6,542 nucleotides of DNA from contig WTJP01000007.1 in NCBI GenBank assembly GCA_011526275.1, positions 1-6,542 on the forward strand, in the 5' to 3' direction. Below are positions 1-6,300 of this stretch, in pieces; the stretch's first letter is position 1; each line of letters opens with the position of its first letter. Both the position numbers and the translations under genes were made by a program. The notes under the pieces are model-generated. The model did no database searches. It was not told the origin of the DNA and saw only the letters and a program-made list of their open reading frames with translations. This DNA comes from Candidatus Arcticimaribacter sp. GTDB taxonomy: Bacteria; Bacteroidota; Bacteroidia; Flavobacteriales; Flavobacteriaceae.

Positions 1-309
1 AGTATTTTAAGCTTAACGCAATCTGACAGTGACGCGATTGTTTCAGTAAATGATGTTGTTTCGATTACAGCTGTGTTTTCCGACTCGGTTCCCACCACGC
101 CAACCCTAAGCTTAACCGCTAGTGACACCTATGCCAATGCCTATGTTGATTTGGTGCAAAATCAAGTAATGACGGCAGTAGACACCTCTACTTGGGTGTA
201 CATATGGACCGTGGCTTCGACCCAAACCTATGACGATATTACCGCAACTGTATCCATTAGCACACAGTCGGCAAGTCTAACCAATAGCCTCACTTTTGTC
301 TTGGACAAT
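1..309 (+). other. Ig-like module 1 (type A), N-terminally cut by the window
   Basis: Residues 1-103. The module has the type A pattern: a polar strand, then VVSITAVFSDS, a P-T-LSL strand, a WVYIWTV strand near 65-71, and a closing FVLDNNPP boundary. The same pattern recurs in modules 5-7 (VVIKAT, VVTATFSE, ITFTASFSE with later W-x-Y/V-x-W strands). Such bacterial Ig-like repeats are structural spacers in secreted Bacteroidota proteins. The very start of the module may lie before the window. Confidence 0.7.
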
Positions 310-3300
310 AATCCTCCAGGAATTAGTGACCTCATCTACTTGTCTTCCAGTAAACAAATTGAAGTTGGATTCAATGAGCGTGTTTTTGGAGATGCTTCTG
401 CTACACAGTCCATCACCGTCGATCATTTTAAATTTAGCCTAAGTGGTGGAAGTGCTGAATTGAGCTCTGCTGCTCCGTTGAGCATAACCAGCAGTGGAAC
501 AAATTATCTATTGGAAGTAGGTTTGGATGGATTTAGCGACGGGAATGAGCAACTCACATTAACGACTTCCAGTTCTATTTATGATATCGTTGGAAATGAA
601 TTCACTATTGAAAATGATAGTTACCAACTCGATTTAATCGATGATATACGACCAAGTGTGCAATCCAGCGAACTGCGTTTTGACAATTCATCCATTCAAT
701 TGGAATTTAGTGAAGTTTTGGTAGCCTCTTCCCTTATTAATTTCGATAGCAGTACGGCCAGTTCTACCCAAATCAATATTCCTACAAAAACAACAGCAAC
801 CTCAAGTTGGGAACCGTGGATACATAGCTTTAACCTAGCAGTTCCCAATGGATATATCGTCTCAAAAGTGAAATTTGTGTTTGATGCTATGGACCAAGGC
901 TGGGGAGGTACCAACGCTAATGCGACCATCAAGCTAAACAACACGCAATTGGGGAAAGCCAAACTCACCCACAGTTTTCAAAGCTTTGAGTTGGAAAAGA
1001 GTGGAAACTTCCCCGACTTCAACTACAATGGCAATAATGAGCTGAAGTTCTATTTTATGGGTTGGCCCGGTTGGAGTTCTACGACCAAAAATGGGGTGCT
1101 CACGGTCTATTATTCTCCTGTAGACATTAATGCAAATGATTTTGCTTTAAGCATGAGTGGTGGTAGTGCTAGCCTTTCCGCTGGAACTCCTTCATCAATC
1201 ACCGTGAGTGGCACCCAAATTAGTTTGGGCGTTCCTCTACAAGGCACCCCCAACGGGAACGAAACTTTACAACTAAGTTTAGTTGAAAATGCACTTTTTG
1301 ACTTTGCTGGTAACGTGGTGTCTCCCACTACAATTGACTTTAGCCTTTTCGACAAAGAGGCCTCAACCATAGTCACCACCACATTGAGCGACACCAATAC
1401 TCAGGTCTTAGTTACCTTTTCAGAAGAACTCAACACCTTTGCCAATTGGAATAACGGGGAACCCAACGATATGGGGACCGAAAACCACGCTCACTTAACA
1501 GGTGGGGGTACATTCAACGACCATCGTCTCAATCAACAGTTCCCGTCTTTAATCGAAATTAACAGTACCGTTACCACCTTGTCGAACTACCTTTATGTTG
1601 GGACATTTGGGGGACACAGTTACTTTAAACTGAATACTTCCTACACCTGGGAAAATGCAAAGGCTCATGTAGACGAAAACGGTGGATATCTCGCCATCGT
1701 TAGTTCGGAAGCTGAAAAAGAATTTTTGAAAAACCAATCTCTCGGTGATGTTTGGATTGGGTTATACCAAGACCTAAACGACCCCAATTACAGCGAACCA
1801 AGTGGGGGATGGAAATGGGTTAACGGAGCCTATGCTGCCATGGACGGAATCAATTCAGCGTCTTTTTCTCTTTCAATTCAAGGAGGAACAGCGAGTTTAA
1901 CCACTAGCCTTCCAACCAACATTACCGCATTGAATAGCCTCACCTATGCTATTGAACTTCCGCTCGATGGAACAGCTTCGGGGGAGGAAATTGTAACGGT
2001 CAACATCGTTAGTAACACCCTAATGGATCTCGAGGGTAACTTTGTTTCGAATCAACAAAGCAATAATAGTGTACAATTAAAAGATACTACCGCTCCAATT
2101 ATCGTTCTCAGCGACGATCAAAATGATATCAACCTAGCTGGAAACGATCAAGTGGTAATCAAGGCCACCTCCTCTGAACCCTTGGCCACAGCTCCGCTAT
2201 TGATTTTCTCCAATCAAACAACAGCAACATTAAGTACCACAGCATCAGCTACCCAATGGGAATATACCTGGACCGTTCCTGTCGAATTTAATGGTACAGT
2301 GAGTATTACCGTTGAAGGAGTCGATGTAGATAACAATGCAAATACCCTGTTATCTTCCTTAACCTATATTGTCGATAATGAAGGCCCTAGTGCTAGTTTG
2401 GAATCAAATCAAGAAAATAGCTACTTAAAAGCAGGAGAAAGCATAGTAGTTACAGCTACTTTTAGCGAAGATCTATCGGGGGCTTGTACCCTTGATATCG
2501 CTAACGATCTCACCAGCACACAAGTGAATATGAGCGCTGTGAGTTCTTCCGTTTGGACCGTAGCGTGGGCCATCCCTTCCAATTGGAATGAAGGGAATTT
2601 TCACCTAAAAATAGGAACGGCAAATGACCTTGCCGGAAACACCTACAGCGGGACAGCGAGTGAACACTTTGTTTATGACACTACTTCCCCTACCCTTGAA
2701 CTCGAATGGGACAAAGATTCAAATTTCTTTAAAGGAGGAGAAACCATTACGTTTACGGCTAGCTTTAGTGAAGAAATTACGCAAGCACCCACCTTTGCGC
2801 TAAGTGGGGTTACTACTGCTGCATTTTCTGCCACCAACAGTAACACAAGCTGGAAATATGCATTGGTCGTGCCGCAGGGAATCAACACTACCGCAAGCCT
2901 AACCATTACGGCCGAAGACCCTGCTGGAAATGGTTTAGTCTATGCCCATTCCAATGCTTTTGAAATTGATAGCAGTGCACCCATCTTAAACGAAATGGTC
3001 TTAGCGGAAGACAACAGTAGTCTTAAATTAAGTTTCAGTGAAGCGGTATTCAATAGTTCACTGGTATCCTCTACCCTAGCAAGCGATACATTCTCTTTTA
3101 GCATGAGTGGAGGATCTCTAACGGCAAATGACATCACCATTGCAGAGCAAACAGTAGATGGAACAACCGTTACCCTAAATTTAGCACTAGCACAGACTGC
3201 TGTTGGAGGAGAAATAATTCAACTCAACATCAAACCCAATAGTCTGTTTGACCAAGCCGGAAATGCTGTAGCGAGCCAACAAAGCACCAACAGTCTATCG

Positions 3301-6300
3301 TTGTTTGACACTACACCGCCCCAACTGCTTGAAACCAGTTTAATCGACCAAAGTACTCTTCGTCTTGTGTTTGACGAAATTCCCTACCCCAACGGAAACG
3401 CTTCTTCTACTTTAACCAAAGTGATGTTTAGCTTGAGCTCGAGTCTTGTTTCCAGTACAGCGGTAAATCCTGCGGCAGACGCCTTAGAACAAGACGGAAA
3501 AGAGATAAAGCTAAGCTTTACGCTTAATGGCCCAAGTCAAGCGGGAGAAGAATTAATTGTGCAACTAGCCGCTTCCATAATGGACAGTAGTGGTAACAGC
3601 ACTTCCACCTTATCGCAAAACAACCGCATTAACTTAATCTTGGACCAAGACCTCGATGGTGTTCCAGATGAAAACGATTTATGCCCTAACAGTCCTGTGG
3701 GTGAAACTGTAGATGAAAATGGTTGTGCTGAAAGTCAAAGAGATGACGATGAAGACGGAGTAGCCAATGGAATTGATGAATGCCCTGAAACGCCAGAAGG
3801 GGAAACCGTCGACGAAAAAGGCTGTTCTGCATTACAACGTGATCCAGATCAAGACGGAGTAGAATTTCCGCTAGACGAATGTCCAGAAACGCCACTTGGA
3901 CAATTGGTAGACGAAAAAGGGTGTGGGATTCAAGATCAAGACGAAGATTTAGATGGTGTTCCCAATGAATTGGATGAATGTCCTGAAACGCCATTGAATG
4001 AAGTGGTAGACGAAAAAGGCTGCGCTCTTATCCAAATTGATGCTGATTTAGATGGTATTCCCAACGAACAAGACGAATGCCCTGAAACGCCTTTTGGACT
4101 AATTGTAGATGAAAAAGGGTGTAGTCAACAGGAAGCCGAAATCAAAGAAGAACAAGCAGATGACGATCAAGATGGGGTAATCAATTTATTGGATCGTTGC
4201 CCAGATACCCTTCCAAATATTGAAGTAGACGAAACAGGCTGTAGCAAGGAAGCAGCACTCATCATCGAAGAAAAAGACAGTGATTTTGATGGGGTATTGA
4301 ACGAAGACGATCTGTGTCCAGGCACTGAAAAAGGAGTTGAAGTAAACGCCTTTGGTTGTCCGCTTTCTGAAATTGATTCCGATTACGATAAAATTAGCGA
4401 TGACCTAGATCGCTGTCCCAATACACCCATAGGAGAAAGCGTTGATGAATTTGGGTGTTCCTTAAGCCAAAAGGAAAACGATTTGGATTTAGATGGGGTA
4501 CCTAACGAAATTGATCGTTGCCAAGAAACCCCTTTCGGGGAAGAGGTAGACGAGTTGGGCTGTTCTACTAGCCAACGTGATAACGACTTAGATTTAGACG
4601 GTATCCCCAACGATAGTGATGTTTGTCCAGCGACCCCATTAGAAGAAGTAGTAGACGATAAAGGTTGTGCACTATCGCAATTGGACGATGATCTAGACGG
4701 AGTTCCCAACGGTATTGACCGCTGTAGTGAGACGCCAGTGGGTGAAAAAGTAGATGCTTTTGGATGTTCGGAAAATCAACTCGATACTGATGATGACAAC
4801 GATGGCGTGAAGAACAGTCTTGATAAGTGTCCCAACACACCCGAAGGAGTTGCTACCGATGAAAACGGCTGTCCTTTTAAAGCTGCCAAAATATATGGCC
4901 AAAGCTTTGAGCAAATTGAAAACAAACGCGATGATGATGTTTCGAACATAAAAATCCTCTTGGGAGAAATTAAAGTCGAAGACACCAACAAAAGCGTAAA
5001 TGCTTTTGACAACACCGTTAGCTTGAGCATAAGCGCTGGTGAAGATGCTGGACTATTTACCCTTGAAGGTAGAGAATTGTTCTTGGTTGGAGGACTCGAT
5101 TATGAAGAAAAAACAAGTCATCGTTTTACATTAGAAGCTGTTAATGATAAAGGAATTACAAGCACACAAGAGATCGTTTTACAAGTACTTGATATACCGA
5201 ATTCAGTTTCAAGAACGAGTTACAATATTCTCGTATTCAATGTGAGAAACGAAGAATCTGGAAGTAAAGTGAGTCACACCCGCTATTTCAATCCAAAAGC
5301 AGAGCGTGGCGTAGGGAAATGGAAAATTAAGAAGAAGATCGTAGGCGGGAATGATGCTGGTTTATTTGAAATAAAAACGGAAGTCCTCACCGATGGTAAA
5401 TCGGAAGTGTACCAAGACTATCTCGACTTTATCACCCCACCAGATTATGAAAATCCTATGGACCATAATCGGGATAATATTTATGAAGTAGATGTCATCA
5501 ATATCAATACGGAAGATGGCGATTCTACCCAACCCATTCCAGTAACCCAAACCAATATTGTCGTTCCAGAAAATTCCCCTACTACCATACAGTTGCAATC
5601 GGTGCCTGCCGCCCCAACCGATGATACAGATGGGGATGGTATCAATGATATTTTAGACAACAGTCCTTTTGTTGCTAACCCTGACCAAGCCGATACTGAT
5701 GGAGACGGTGTGGGCGATGTAACCGATGATGCCGACCATGATGGGGTTTGGAATCCTTTTGATGAGTGTAACAACACCCCTTACGACACCTTAGTAGATG
5801 CCAAAGGTTGCCCTATTTTCTATCTTTCACCAACGAGTTTCAACATAACAACCCAAGAAAAGTGCGCTGGTGAGAACAGCATTGTAGTCCTTTTCGATGA
5901 ACCCAGTTATCAATACCACATCGAATTGGATGGAGTTCAATTGAACAGCTCCCCTATTGCAACGAACAATTGGGAAGTAGAAAATTTATCTACGGGGACT
6001 TATGAGGTATGTATTACGGTAGATGGTCAAACCCCTGAAACATTTGAACGCTGTTACACGGTCAACATTACCGATCCTCAACCCTTGAGTGTTTATGGAA
6101 AAACCTCCTCCAGCGGAAAAACAGTTCAGTATAGCTTAAAAGGTGGGGAAGTTTACACCATTACCCATAATGGAAATTCATTCCAAACCGATGAAAGTAA
6201 GGTTGCCTTAGATCTAACCGACGGTATCAATTACATCCAAATCACCACGGGAATTGAATGTCAAGGGATATTCGAAGAACAAATTTTCACATCCGCTCAG

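Noticed and set aside
73..75. GTG as start codon of the giant gene
   Set aside because: The frame is open to base 1, the upstream codons complete the first Ig-like module, no Shine-Dalgarno-like sequence lies before it, and no signal peptide follows it.
1438..1833. Reversed lectin halves as a frameshift or assembly error
   Set aside because: The frame stays open, both junctions join smoothly to the Ig-like host and the linker has normal coding character. A misassembly would be expected to break frame or domain boundaries. It cannot be fully excluded without the reads.
696..3140. Minus-strand open frames of about 60-95 codons opposite the Ig-like modules
   Set aside because: They overlap well-supported sense domains, have no family resemblance, and no ribosome binding site was seen.
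3643..4872. Regular 99-base periodicity resembling a CRISPR or satellite array
   Set aside because: The period is a multiple of three, the repeats are imperfect and translate to a known calcium-binding protein repeat, and there is no repeat/unique-spacer structure.
3686..5030. Several minus-strand open frames of about 70-110 codons across the TSP3 array and the region after it
   Set aside because: They lie antisense to a certain coding region. Their translations are low-complexity mirror images of the repeat (Ser/Pro/Leu- or His/Leu-rich), with no recognisable domain.
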